A stretch of 64,000 bases of DNA from Leptolyngbya ohadii IS1 (lineage in GTDB: Bacteria > Cyanobacteriota > Cyanobacteriia > Elainellales > Elainellaceae): positions 75,083-139,082 of the forward strand of contig NZ_NKFP01000006.1 in assembly GCF_002215035.1 (NCBI RefSeq). The letters run 5' to 3'. Shown piece after piece: positions 43,932 through 52,288 of this stretch. The stretch's first letter is position 1. Each line of letters begins with the position of its first letter. Made by a program: the position numbers and the translations under genes. The notes below the pieces were generated by a model, which ran no database searches, was not told the DNA's origin, and worked only from the letters and a program-made list of their open reading frames with translations.

Positions 43932-43996
43932 TAACCTATGGTTAGCACTATGCAATAGTTCTTCACTATCATGCCACTGCACTATTTTTTAGTGCA
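43932..43996 (-). promoter_or_regulatory. inverted and direct repeats before the P-ATPase gene
   Basis: TAACC-TAT-GGTTA (43932-43944) lies four bases from the start codon. TGCACTA-TTTTT-TAGTGCA (43978-43996) is a perfect 7-bp inverted repeat further upstream. CACTAT also occurs three times between them. These are good candidates for a metal- or stress-responsive operator; no regulator is identified. Confidence 0.45.
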
Positions 43997-44088
43997 AGCC
44001 CTCCGAGGTTTCCCAAAAGTTGCTTAAAGGGGAAACAAAGGCGTAGAGGCATCTAGGATGCAGCTAGAGTACCCAGCTTCACGGGAAG

Positions 44089-44316
44089 TTAATAATTCCG
44101 GCTTTCTTTGTTGAAAATGCAAGACAGGCGGAACGCAGCAATGCCCTGATTGTGTACAGTAAGGGTTCTGGTGCCCTGTTCTACAACGAGAATGGTGCAA
44201 AAGCTGGGTTTGGCAAGGGCGGGCAGTTTGCTGTTCTGGGTGAGGATCTGGCACTCACGGCGAGGAATTTCTCCGTCGTCGCTTAATTCCTGCGGTTCAT
44301 CTTTGCGATCGCTCAT
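44089..44316 (-). CDS. small hypothetical protein
   Basis: A 75-residue frame starting MSDRKDEPQELSDDGE, chosen at the second of two adjacent ATGs because AGGTGG lies just upstream. The N-terminus is acidic and polar; the C-terminal half (CTILVVEQGTRTLTVHNQG) looks like short beta strands. No family was recognised. The frame is divergent from the small membrane protein at 44434. Confidence 0.4.
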   Translation of the reverse strand: MSDRKDEPQELSDDGEIPRRECQILTQNSKLPALAKPSFCTILVVEQGTRTLTVHNQGIAAFRLSCIFNKESRNY

Positions 44317-44433
44317 CATACCACCTGCAAGACCCATCTGGACGGTGTGGCGATCGCCTATCCTCTCACTTTCGCTGGTACAACGACAAATGGGAAATTT
44401 CAATCGTCCTATAAACCTTTCCGTCAATCCTCC

Positions 44434-44541
44434 ATGCCTGACGATCTCCCAATTTTTCTTTTAAGCGCGGGTCTGCTCATTCTCTATCTGGTCTTTTCTG
44501 CGATGACGGAAATGGGAACCAAACTGCCCTGGAAGAAGTAA
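44434..44541 (+). CDS. 35-residue single-helix membrane protein
   Basis: A short frame beginning MPDDLPIFLLSAGLLILYLV, one strong membrane helix (about residues 6-24) followed by a polar, basic tail ending KLPWKK. Such small hydrophobic proteins often attach to large membrane complexes in cyanobacteria. I do not recognise it as a known photosystem or cytochrome subunit. Confidence 0.5.
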   Translation: MPDDLPIFLLSAGLLILYLVFSAMTEMGTKLPWKK

Positions 44542-44645
44542 GCGATCCAATCTCCGTCGCGGGATAGCTGTTCTAAGCTGAAGCGAAATTTACGCTGGAG
44601 AGAAAGATTTGCAGAATGCGATCGTTCCAGCAGAGAGCAGAGAAT

Positions 44646-44876
44646 ATGTCTGACATTAGATCTGACATCACATCTAACACAACAAATCTACCCCCTGAAG
44701 TAGAACAAGAAGTTGAACAGGAAGACTGGTTCAGCCGAGGCAAAGCGGATGCGCTGATGGGTTACGCTAAAAATCCGCCGGAAACCGACCCGGAACAAGC
44801 CAGTTTGTATGACCTGGGATACGGGGAAGGCACGATTCAGCATTCCCTTGCCGAAATCACGGCAGAAACAGAATGA
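44646..44876 (+). CDS. small acidic hypothetical protein
   Basis: A 76-residue acidic, soluble protein. It has a polar Asn/Thr-rich N-terminus, a Glu-rich stretch (PPEVEQEVEQEDWFSRGKAD) and LYDLGYGEGTIQH near its end. ATG 44646 was chosen over an in-frame start ten codons earlier because an AGAGAGCAGAG stretch lies just before it. No family was recognised. Confidence 0.6.
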   Translation: MSDIRSDITSNTTNLPPEVEQEVEQEDWFSRGKADALMGYAKNPPETDPEQASLYDLGYGEGTIQHSLAEITAETE

Positions 44877-44895
44877 TGGCTTGAGCTTAGGGGAT

Positions 44896-46125
44896 CTACC
44901 CCTTCAGGCGAAACAGCAGAAACTGAGTCACTTGCAGCGGATTAAAGTTATCATCGCTGACCAAGATCAGACTTTGCGAACCATCCGGGAGCTGCGGTCC
45001 GATCGCCATACCCTCCACGTTGTCCAGCGGAATATCTAACTCATTTAGATCCAGTAACAGCCGCTTAGAAATCGGTACAATTCCCTCGACATCCCCATGC
45101 AGGTAGGGAATACCTGACGTATCCGTTGCGCCGCCGATCGCCAGTTGAAACAGCTTTGCACCCACACCGACTGATACGCCAAACGATCGCTCCAGACTCA
45201 CAAAATGTCCGCCCTGATCCAGGCTCACCAGTTCCACCAGTCCGTTTTCCGTTGCACCGCCGCTCGGTGGATCAATCAGATAGAGGTGTTCTGCTAGCAA
45301 AGTCGGTAATTCGTCGCTAACGAGGTAATGCAAGAAGCGAAGGGGCTGGACAGTTGCCGGATTCGTTTCAGTGGATTCAATTTGGGATTCGATTTTTGGG
45401 GCGAGATCCTGGACGATCGCTGCTTCCGTGGCGGTAAACAAACGATAGGGTTCTGTTGAATTGGGAGCCGCACCGCTGGCATTCACCGTGAGGGCTTCAA
45501 AGCCGCGGTTGTTTTGAACTCCGGCGGGCTGTCCGTCTTCCTCGTGGGGCACAAACCGCTTCGGCACAGCAAGTTTCCTGCGCCAGTTGCCGCTTTCCAG
45601 GTCAAATTCATCGATAAAGGGCGGAATGCCTTCCTGGGTGACACCTTCACTAATAACAAATAGCGTCCGCCGCGGGGACAGGGCAATCCCTTCCAGATCG
45701 ATCGTTCCCTCGGTGTAGGGCTGACCGTCTTCTCCCTTTAGCGTCGTCACCTTCTCAATCTCAACTGATCGAATACCGATCGCCGAAGGTTCCCCTGAGC
45801 TATCTGCCTCCTGAATGTCCAGTTTCAGCGTATAGAATCGCGCCGGGGCACGTTCACTCCGATCGTCTGACACTGCATAGAAGCGATCCTGCTGGCGATC
45901 GTAGGCAATGCCCGATACACCGCCCACCGTCGTTCCCTCAAACTCTCCTTTGGGCAGCTGATATTCCCCCAGATACTCCAGGCTCAGGGGCAGAAATAGC
46001 CGATCCTCCGCTTTAATCTGCGGCAGGCTAATCTCCGAAAGACTACAGCCTGTGAGAAAGACGATCGTACAAAGGACGATACCCAGCGGGGCAAACAGCC
46101 GAGGAAAGCAAAAGGAACGAAACAT
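44896..46125 (-). CDS. phytase-like (esterase-like) domain lipoprotein
   Basis: A predicted lipoprotein of 409 residues. After MFRSFCFPRLFAPL, a hydrophobic stretch ends in a lipobox (IVFLTGC). The mature part is a beta-propeller of the phytase-like family: EGTTVGGVSGIAYDRQQDRF, GTIDLEGIALSPRRTLFVISEG, NRGFEALTVN, and DNVEGMAIGPQLPDGSQSL near the end. Members are poorly studied; phytase or phosphatase activity is suggested by name but not shown. The start at 46125 gives a proper signal peptide; longer in-frame starts exist. Confidence 0.78.
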   Translation of the reverse strand: MFRSFCFPRLFAPLGIVLCTIVFLTGCSLSEISLPQIKAEDRLFLPLSLEYLGEYQLPKGEFEGTTVGGVSGIAYDRQQDRFYAVSDDRSERAPARFYTLKLDIQEADSSGEPSAIGIRSVEIEKVTTLKGEDGQPYTEGTIDLEGIALSPRRTLFVISEGVTQEGIPPFIDEFDLESGNWRRKLAVPKRFVPHEEDGQPAGVQNNRGFEALTVNASGAAPNSTEPYRLFTATEAAIVQDLAPKIESQIESTETNPATVQPLRFLHYLVSDELPTLLAEHLYLIDPPSGGATENGLVELVSLDQGGHFVSLERSFGVSVGVGAKLFQLAIGGATDTSGIPYLHGDVEGIVPISKRLLLDLNELDIPLDNVEGMAIGPQLPDGSQSLILVSDDNFNPLQVTQFLLFRLKG

Positions 46126-46218
46126 AGGACAGCCGCAAAACAGAACCATCCGCAACTTGCCACAAAACGGGGGAATGGGCAAGCGATCGAGCCTTGCACT
46201 CAATTAATGCTCAAAAAA

Positions 46219-46848
46219 TTAATGCTCAAAAATATTCTGATACTGCAATAAATCTAGAGAAACGATCGTCGGCAAACACCGAAAACAATCCTGCGCCAGT
46301 TCCCAGCGTCCCTCCCGCTGAAGCATCCCTTTGAGCTTCTCCTGAACCCCCAGCAGGTAGCGCACATCATTCGCGGCATAGCTCAACTGATCATCCGAGA
46401 GATTCGCTGCGTTGCCCCAATCCGAACTCTGCGCCGATTTATCCAGTTCCACCCGCTCCAGTTCCATCACCACATCCTTCAGCCCATGACGGGGGGCGTA
46501 GGTGCGAGCCAGCTTACTGCCGATCTTAGTGCAGAACACCGGATTCACCTGAATTCCCAGATGGTAGCGAATCGTTGCCAGGTCAAAACGAGCGAAGTGA
46601 AACGCCTTTAACACCTGTTCCGCCTCTAAGAGCCGCTTTAAATTCGGGGCTTCCTTTTGTCCCTGCTGAATTCGCAGCACCGTTACTCGTCCCTGCGGGT
46701 CGCATAGCTGCACCACACAAAGCCGATCGCGTATTGGCAGCAAACCCATCGTTTCCGTATCCACCGCCAACCGATCGGACTCTAGATAGCCCGCCAAAAT
46801 CTCGTCTGAGATATCGCGATCGCAGACCTGAAACTCCTTAAATGCCAT
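46219..46848 (-). CDS. rnd: ribonuclease D-like 3'-5' exonuclease
   Basis: A DEDD-family exonuclease acting on RNA 3' ends. The 209-residue protein has the three exonuclease motifs: AVDTETMG (Exo I), FHFARFDLATI (Exo II) and SYAANDVRYL with the DEDDy tyrosine (Exo III). It lacks the HRDC domains of E. coli RNase D, so it corresponds to the short form common in cyanobacteria. It is followed in the same direction by the phytase-like gene after 93 bp. Confidence 0.9.
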   Translation of the reverse strand: MAFKEFQVCDRDISDEILAGYLESDRLAVDTETMGLLPIRDRLCVVQLCDPQGRVTVLRIQQGQKEAPNLKRLLEAEQVLKAFHFARFDLATIRYHLGIQVNPVFCTKIGSKLARTYAPRHGLKDVVMELERVELDKSAQSSDWGNAANLSDDQLSYAANDVRYLLGVQEKLKGMLQREGRWELAQDCFRCLPTIVSLDLLQYQNIFEH

Positions 46849-46872
46849 GAGCTGAAATTAAATGAAGTGCAA

Positions 46873-46900
46873 TTCTTGTGGGGTGGGCATCCTGCCCGCC
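46873..46900. repeat. dispersed repeat family C, copy 2
   Basis: TTCTTGTGGGGTGGGCATCC then TGCCCGCC, differing from the 3052 copy by one base. It lies between rnd and trpB. Confidence 0.65.
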
Positions 46901-46943
46901 ATCGGGTTCTTTACCACCCCCACAATCGATCGAATCCGCAATC

Positions 46944-48188
46944 CTACGCGAGATTCAGATATTTGGCGACGTTCTGCATATCCTTATCGCCCCGTCCAGA
47001 GCAGTTAATTACAATCCGGGGACTGCCCTCAAGCTGCGGACAGAACTTGTCCAGGAAGGCGATCGCGTGAGCGGTTTCTAGCGCCGGAATAATGCCCTCC
47101 AGACAGGACAGCAATTTCAGACCCTCTAGAGCCTCCTGATCCGAAATGCTGAAATACTCAGCGCGTCCGGCATCCTTGAGGAAGCTGTGTTCCGGTCCCA
47201 CGCCCGGATAGTCCAGTCCGGCACTGATCGAATAGGGTTCTACGACCTGACCATCTTCGTCTTGCAGCAGATAGCTCATCGCCCCATGCAGGACACCCAC
47301 TCTGCCGCGTGTCAGGGTTGCCGCGTGTTTTTCAGACTCCACGCCTTCCCCGCCTGCCTCAATCCCAATCAGCCGCACCGAGGGTTCATTTACAAACTCA
47401 TGGAACAGCCCCATCGCGTTCGAGCCGCCGCCCACACAAGCCAGCAGAATATCTGGCAGACCACCCCACTTCTCAAGGCACTGCTGCCGCGTTTCCTGCC
47501 CGATCACCGCCTGGAAGTCCCGCACAATCATCGGATAGGGATGCGGACCCGCCACCGATCCCAGGATGTAGTGGGTCGTTTCCACGTTCGTCACCCAGTC
47601 CCGAATCGCTTCAGATGTGGCATCCTTCAGGGTTCCCGTCCCCGATTCCACCGGACGCACCTCTGCTCCCATTAGCCGCATCCGAAACACATTGAGCGCC
47701 TGCCGTTCCATGTCATGCACGCCCATGTAAATGATGCAGTCCAGCCCAAACCGAGCGCAGACCGTTGCCGTGGCGACTCCGTGCTGTCCGGCTCCCGTTT
47801 CCGCAATAATGCGCTGCTTGCCCATCCGCTTTGCCAGCAATACCTGACCCAGCGCGTTGTTAATTTTGTGTGCCCCGGTGTGGTTCAGGTCTTCCCGCTT
47901 CAGGTAAATCTGTGCGCCTGTGCCATCCGGTCTGGCGTAGTGCTGGGTCAACCGTTCCGCGAAGTAGAGCGGCGTGGCTCTGCCCACATAGTCCTTCAGC
48001 AATGCCTGAAACTCTGCCTGGAACTCCGGATCGTTGCGGTACTGATAGAATGCTGCTTCCAGTTCGCTGAGGGCAGGCATCAGGGTTTCCGGCACGTATT
48101 TGCCGCCAAACTTACCAAAGCGACCCAGATTATCCGGGCGTTGTGCGAGATCGAGGGACTGGGAGGGGGGAACGGGGGTGTAGGTCAC
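46944..48188 (-). CDS. trpB: tryptophan synthase beta chain
   Basis: Joins indole and serine to make tryptophan, with PLP. The 414-residue protein has the N-terminal [19 protein letters not shown], the cofactor lysine in [32 protein letters not shown] and the PLP-phosphate loop [11 protein letters not shown]. All are standard for TrpB1. trpA is not adjacent, as is common in cyanobacteria. The start is 27 residues before the first conserved block, [18 protein letters not shown]. Confidence 0.97.
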   Translation of the reverse strand: MTYTPVPPSQSLDLAQRPDNLGRFGKFGGKYVPETLMPALSELEAAFYQYRNDPEFQAEFQALLKDYVGRATPLYFAERLTQHYARPDGTGAQIYLKREDLNHTGAHKINNALGQVLLAKRMGKQRIIAETGAGQHGVATATVCARFGLDCIIYMGVHDMERQALNVFRMRLMGAEVRPVESGTGTLKDATSEAIRDWVTNVETTHYILGSVAGPHPYPMIVRDFQAVIGQETRQQCLEKWGGLPDILLACVGGGSNAMGLFHEFVNEPSVRLIGIEAGGEGVESEKHAATLTRGRVGVLHGAMSYLLQDEDGQVVEPYSISAGLDYPGVGPEHSFLKDAGRAEYFSISDQEALEGLKLLSCLEGIIPALETAHAIAFLDKFCPQLEGSPRIVINCSGRGDKDMQNVAKYLNLA

Positions 48189-48265
48189 GAATCCAATGGG
48201 ATAATGGAACAGTCCTTATTATAAGAAGTTCTGGGATTCAAAGAAATTTCGGGGCTGGGAAAAAT

Positions 48266-48325
48266 GCGACCCGCCACAGGCGGCAGCACGAAGCGACCCG
48301 CCACAGGCGGCAGCACGAAGCGATC
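48266..48325. repeat. 27-bp direct repeat with internal hairpin
   Basis: Two exact units (starting 48266 and 48293) containing CCGCCACAGGCGG, with a third partial start at 48320. Each unit can form a CCGCC/GGCGG hairpin. It lies in the leader of the SUI1-type gene. Confidence 0.7.
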
Positions 48326-48348
48326 GTCCATCTAGAACTATTCCGCCC

Positions 48349-48732
48349 ATGTCATCCAACAAACGTAAAGATTCGTCCAGCAATAAACCTGCCACCAATC
48401 GCGTCGTCTACTCAGAATTCGGCAACTCTAGTTTTGGCAACCCTAACAGCAATGCCTTCGAGCGTCCCGTGCAGGAACTCCCGCCCAACCAGCAAAACAT
48501 CCGCGTCCAGGCAACCCGCAAGGGTAAGGGCGGCAAAACCGTCACCGTGATCAGCGGCTTCCAGGCTAAACCCGAAACGCTGGCGGATCTGCTGAAGAAG
48601 CTCAAAACCCAGTGCGGCACGGGCGGCACGCTGAAGGACAACGAACTAGAAATTCAGGGCGATCACACCCAAAAGCTTGTGGAACTCCTGACTCAGATGG
48701 GCTACAAGGCAAAGAAAAGCGGCGGCAAGTAA
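48349..48732 (+). CDS. SUI1/YciH-type translation initiation factor
   Basis: A 127-residue member of the eIF1/SUI1 family, which in eukaryotes checks start codons; bacterial members (YciH) are stress-related translation modulators. The domain starts near residue 48: RVQATRKGKGGKTVTVISGF, then LKKLKTQCGTGGTLKDNELE and IQGDHTQKLVELLTQMGYKAK, all hallmarks of the family. The N-terminal 45 residues are polar and probably disordered. Uma2 follows after 37 bp. Confidence 0.93.
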   Translation: MSSNKRKDSSSNKPATNRVVYSEFGNSSFGNPNSNAFERPVQELPPNQQNIRVQATRKGKGGKTVTVISGFQAKPETLADLLKKLKTQCGTGGTLKDNELEIQGDHTQKLVELLTQMGYKAKKSGGK

Positions 48733-48769
48733 TCATCCCGTTTCACTCCCTCTCACGAAGGTCGATGCC

Positions 48770-49327
48770 ATGAGCCAACTCACGACGCCCCTAACCCTGG
48801 AAGCCTTCCTGACCCTACCCGAAACCAAACCTGCTTCAGAATTCATCAACGGGGCGATCGTCCAAAAGCCCATGCCGCAGGGAGAACACAGCCGCCTTCA
48901 GGGAAAACTTTGCGCGGAGATCAATCGGGTGGCAGAACCGAAAAAACTTGCCTGTGCTTTTCCAGAGTTGCGCTGTGTGTTTGGGGGAGATGCGATCGTC
49001 CCTGATATTGCCATCTTTCAGTGGGAGCGGATTCCTCGTACAGCATCGGGTCGGATTGCGAATCGATTTGATAGTTCTCCAGATTGGGCAATCGAAATCC
49101 TATCGCCGGAGCAGAGCCAGAATAAGGTTCTGGGTAAACTGCTGCACTGTTCCCAGTCTGGAACCGAGTTAGGTTGGATGGTCGATCCAGAAGATGAAAG
49201 CGTTTTGATCGTCTTTCCGGAGCAGCGGGTTCAGCTATTAAAGGGCGATCGTTCCCTGCCTGTCCTCAGTCAGATCGAGTTAAGCCTGACAGCAAATCAG
49301 GTCTTTGGCTGGTTAGCGATCGATTAA
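48770..49327 (+). CDS. Uma2 family (DUF820) putative nuclease
   Basis: A 185-residue protein of the Uma2/DUF820 family with a restriction-endonuclease-like fold, found in many copies in cyanobacteria. LTLEAFLTLPETKPASEFINGAIVQ begins the domain; VPDIAIF and PDWAIEILSPEQS carry the expected acidic and Gln metal-site residues, and ELGWMVDPEDESVLIV ends the core. The cellular role of the family is unclear. It overlaps the convergent GST gene by 4 bp. Confidence 0.9.
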   Translation: MSQLTTPLTLEAFLTLPETKPASEFINGAIVQKPMPQGEHSRLQGKLCAEINRVAEPKKLACAFPELRCVFGGDAIVPDIAIFQWERIPRTASGRIANRFDSSPDWAIEILSPEQSQNKVLGKLLHCSQSGTELGWMVDPEDESVLIVFPEQRVQLLKGDRSLPVLSQIELSLTANQVFGWLAID

Positions 49328-49944
49328 AATTTAATCCCCTGCTGTGCCATTGCCCGCTGTACCGCCTCATCTTGACGCATTGTTTCATAAAACCGCGCCA
49401 GATTGGGATACTCAGTCAAACGGTTGGGCAACAGGTTGCCCCAGCGAATCATTGCAAAGGCATAGGCATCCGCAATGGTACGCCGATCGCCCACCAGATG
49501 ATCCTTGCCTTCCAGATGGGCATCGAGGTGTTTGAAGACGCGATCGATCAGGGCTAGCGCCTTTTCCTTCACCTGGCTCTGGGTTTCCGGGCTGTCGTCA
49601 GGGGCGTACCGCTGAGGGGCAAAAAAGGGATAGAAAGCAGGGTGGACATCGCCTGTAAAAAAGGCAAGCCAGCGATCGAGTTCGTAGGCATCCTGAAGCG
49701 TGCCATTGTCGCCCAGTTGTGCCTCTGGATATTTGTGCGTCAGATATTTGAGCAGTGCATCCGCCTGGTTCATCACGCCGCTATCGCCATCGATCATCGC
49801 GGGAACCTGTCCGAGCGGGTTGAGCTTCATGTATTCGGGGTCACGCGGCTTGACCTTTTGGAGGTCGTAGGGTTGACCGATCCACTCAAGGACGATATGG
49901 GGCGCGATCGCACAGGTTCCGGGCGCGTAAAAGAGTTTGATCAT
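49324..49944 (-). CDS. glutathione S-transferase family protein
   Basis: A 206-residue soluble GST. The N-terminal thioredoxin-like half starts MIKLFYAPGTCAIAPHIVLEW, with the Cys/Ser-like active-site segment and LGQVPAMIDGDSGVMNQADALL for glutathione binding. The C-terminal helical half holds HLVGDRRTIADAYAFAMIRWG. The CAIAPHI segment suggests the beta class. The substrate is unknown. It is convergent with Uma2. Confidence 0.9.
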   Translation of the reverse strand: MIKLFYAPGTCAIAPHIVLEWIGQPYDLQKVKPRDPEYMKLNPLGQVPAMIDGDSGVMNQADALLKYLTHKYPEAQLGDNGTLQDAYELDRWLAFFTGDVHPAFYPFFAPQRYAPDDSPETQSQVKEKALALIDRVFKHLDAHLEGKDHLVGDRRTIADAYAFAMIRWGNLLPNRLTEYPNLARFYETMRQDEAVQRAMAQQGIKF

Positions 49945-50021
49945 GGCTTTTCCTGAAGAATATTTGGATTCTAACGGGTTTGCTTCAGGAAAAGGGGAAT
50001 CTATCCCCTCAGAACAAGGCT

Positions 50022-50201
50022 TTAGTAAACCGATCGCTTGCCGTCGTTTTTCGCGATCACCCAGATGGCATGAACGATACCGGGAATGTAGCCCAGCAGA
50101 GTCAGCAGAATGTTAATCCAGAAGGCGCTGCCCAGTCCCACAGTGAGGAATACGCCCAGCGGCGGCAGCAGAATGGCACAGATAATGCGAACGAGATTCA
50201 T
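50022..50201 (-). CDS. YqaE/Pmp3 family membrane protein
   Basis: A 59-residue protein with two membrane helices, typical of the stress-induced Pmp3/RCI2 proteolipids. It begins MNLVRIICAILLPPLGVFLT, followed by a loop and INILLTLLGYIPGIVHAIWV. The motifs PPLGVF and LGYIPGIVHA are the family hallmarks. Members affect membrane potential and salt tolerance in yeast and plants; the bacterial role is less clear. Coordinates come from translating the reverse strand from ATG 50199-50201. Confidence 0.93.
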   Translation of the reverse strand: MNLVRIICAILLPPLGVFLTVGLGSAFWINILLTLLGYIPGIVHAIWVIAKNDGKRSVY

Positions 50202-50358
50202 AATCCTTCTCCAGAGGTTTGATAGAACCGGAATTTATTTCCATCCTAGATAGAGATTTGCAGTTGGGTAGGGCGGTTTCCCCCCCGGTTTTCCTCCCAT
50301 CGATGCCTGCTGAGCAAAGCGGGCTGCGCTATCGTGAAGAAGTGTAACCGCTTCATGG

Positions 50359-52125
50359 ATGTCCGGTGTATCCGCTGAAACGGAACTCAGCAAGTTCTCT
50401 GGCTACTTTTCTTCTGGCTACAACTCTAGCGATAACTTCTCTGGCAAAAAGGATCTGGCTAAAGCTATGACCGCTATCCTGCCTTCTGGTATCCGCGAAC
50501 GCGAAATTATCGAAGTCTTTATCCGCCACGGATGGGACTACATGCGCCAGGTACTCACCCTGGGCAAAGGCGGCGAACCGGATATTCCCGCACCAGAAGT
50601 CCTGTGCAACATTCTCACCGATCTGGGTCCGGTCTACGTTAAGCTGGGACAGCTCCTCAGCACCCGCCCCGATCTGCTATCGCCCCGCTACATTGAGGCA
50701 TTAAGCCAGCTTCAGTCCAACGTGCCGCCCGTACCCTGGGATGATATCGAGATTGTGCTGCGCCAGTCCCTCCCTCAGCCGCTAGAAGAACTGTTTGAGT
50801 CGGTTAGCTTTAACGCGATCGCTGCTGGATCGATCGCCCAGACCCACAAAGCCATGCTGAAAAACGGACAATCCGTTGCAATCAAAATTCAGCGTCCCGG
50901 TATCGAGGCTGTGGTTGCCAGGGATATTGCGGTATTTCGGCGGATTGCTGCTCTGCTCTCCACCACGGATTTCGGGAAGCGCTACAACATCACCGATCTA
51001 GCGGAGGAGTTCAGCAAGTCGCTGCAAAACGAGCTTGACTTTACCCAGGAAGCCACCTACACCGACGATCTGCGCCGCAATTTGTCCAAGAGCCGCTGGT
51101 TTGACCCTGAAAAGATTGTTGTGCCAAAGGTCTACCACGAACTGACCAGCAAGCGAATTATGGTGCTGGAATGGTTGAACGGTGTACCCATCCTACAGGC
51201 GAAGCTAAAGGGCATTGGCTATAACGGCGATGCCGAAGCAGAACGTCATGCCTTCACGACCACCGTGTTTCGCTCATTTTTGCAGCAGTATCTCGTAGAC
51301 GGCTTCTTTCACGCCGATCCCCATCCGGGCAACCTGTTTTACCTGGACGATGGCAGAGCTGGAATTCTGGACTGCGGCATGATGGGCAGTTTGAACCCCC
51401 GGATGCAGTCGCTCATGGTGGAACTGGTGCTGGCAATCATGGACCTCGACCCCGATCGCTGTGCCCAGATTTCTCTCCAGCTTGCCGACCCGATGGATCA
51501 GACCCAGCCGATTAATTTGGCAAAGCTTCAGCAGGACTACGATCGCCTGTTGCGGCAATACTACAGCCTCAGTCTGGAAAACCTGAACGTGGGTGAAGCC
51601 TTTGGGCAAATCCTGGAAGCCGCTCGTTTGAATAATTTGCGCTGGCCCAGCAACGTGGGTTTGCTAACCAAATCAATTGCAAACCTGGAAGGAGCGGGGC
51701 GTAAATTTGACGATCGGATTAACCTGATGGAGGAAGTGCGTCCGCTGATGGCGGATCTGTTTCGGCGACAGTTGGTGGGCAACGACCCCTTGCAGTCTGC
51801 CCTGCGAACCGCCCTGGAATTTAAGCAGCTTTCCCTCGAATCGCCGCGTCAGGTGGCATTTCTGCTGAATCGCCTCACCTCCGAAACCCTGAAGCTCAAC
51901 CTTTCCATCCAGGATCTCAATGCGCTGCGCCGCACGATCGATGAGTCTGCCAACCGCCGATCGTTCAGTACCGTTGTGGGTGCCCTAATTATCGGAGCCG
52001 CGATCGTTGCAACTGGACAGCAAACACCCCAGCTTCAGTTGCTCAGCAATATCTTTTTCGCCGCTGCCAGTCTGCTCGGTTTGTGGCTGCTAGTGATCGT
52101 GATGCGCTCAGGGCGGTTTGAGTAG
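50359..52125 (+). CDS. ABC1/UbiB/AarF family atypical kinase
   Basis: A 588-residue ABC1-family protein, of the type involved in quinone metabolism or plastoglobule-like lipid control in cyanobacteria and plastids. It has the signature GPVYVKLGQLLSTRPDLLSP (KxGQ), the Ala-rich nucleotide loop AAGSIAQTHKA, AIKIQRPG with the catalytic Lys, DGFFHADPHPGN and the DFG-like ILDCGMMG. Two membrane segments lie near the C-terminus (about 535-555 and 565-585). Cyanobacterial genomes have several members; which one this is cannot be decided here. Confidence 0.92.
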   Translation: MSGVSAETELSKFSGYFSSGYNSSDNFSGKKDLAKAMTAILPSGIREREIIEVFIRHGWDYMRQVLTLGKGGEPDIPAPEVLCNILTDLGPVYVKLGQLLSTRPDLLSPRYIEALSQLQSNVPPVPWDDIEIVLRQSLPQPLEELFESVSFNAIAAGSIAQTHKAMLKNGQSVAIKIQRPGIEAVVARDIAVFRRIAALLSTTDFGKRYNITDLAEEFSKSLQNELDFTQEATYTDDLRRNLSKSRWFDPEKIVVPKVYHELTSKRIMVLEWLNGVPILQAKLKGIGYNGDAEAERHAFTTTVFRSFLQQYLVDGFFHADPHPGNLFYLDDGRAGILDCGMMGSLNPRMQSLMVELVLAIMDLDPDRCAQISLQLADPMDQTQPINLAKLQQDYDRLLRQYYSLSLENLNVGEAFGQILEAARLNNLRWPSNVGLLTKSIANLEGAGRKFDDRINLMEEVRPLMADLFRRQLVGNDPLQSALRTALEFKQLSLESPRQVAFLLNRLTSETLKLNLSIQDLNALRRTIDESANRRSFSTVVGALIIGAAIVATGQQTPQLQLLSNIFFAAASLLGLWLLVIVMRSGRFE

Positions 52126-52186
52126 GAGTCAGACTTATTGGGACGCACATTGCTGCATTGATAGATTGTGTATTGATAAAAGAAAG

Positions 52187-52234
52187 AATGCAGGAACGCT
52201 CAACGGGTGTCGAAGTCCTGCATTTTGTTTTGTT
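52187..52234. terminator. bidirectional intrinsic terminator
   Basis: AATGCAGGA (52187-52195) pairs with TCCTGCATT (52216-52224). A T-rich tract follows on the plus strand and an A-rich tract (AAAAGAAAG) precedes it, so the hairpin can end both the kinase transcript and the convergent adhesin transcript. Confidence 0.65.
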
Positions 52235-52288
52235 TGAGGTTCTGTTTGGTCTGAGCGATCGATGAGTCGATTTGGCTCAGGGAAATCG

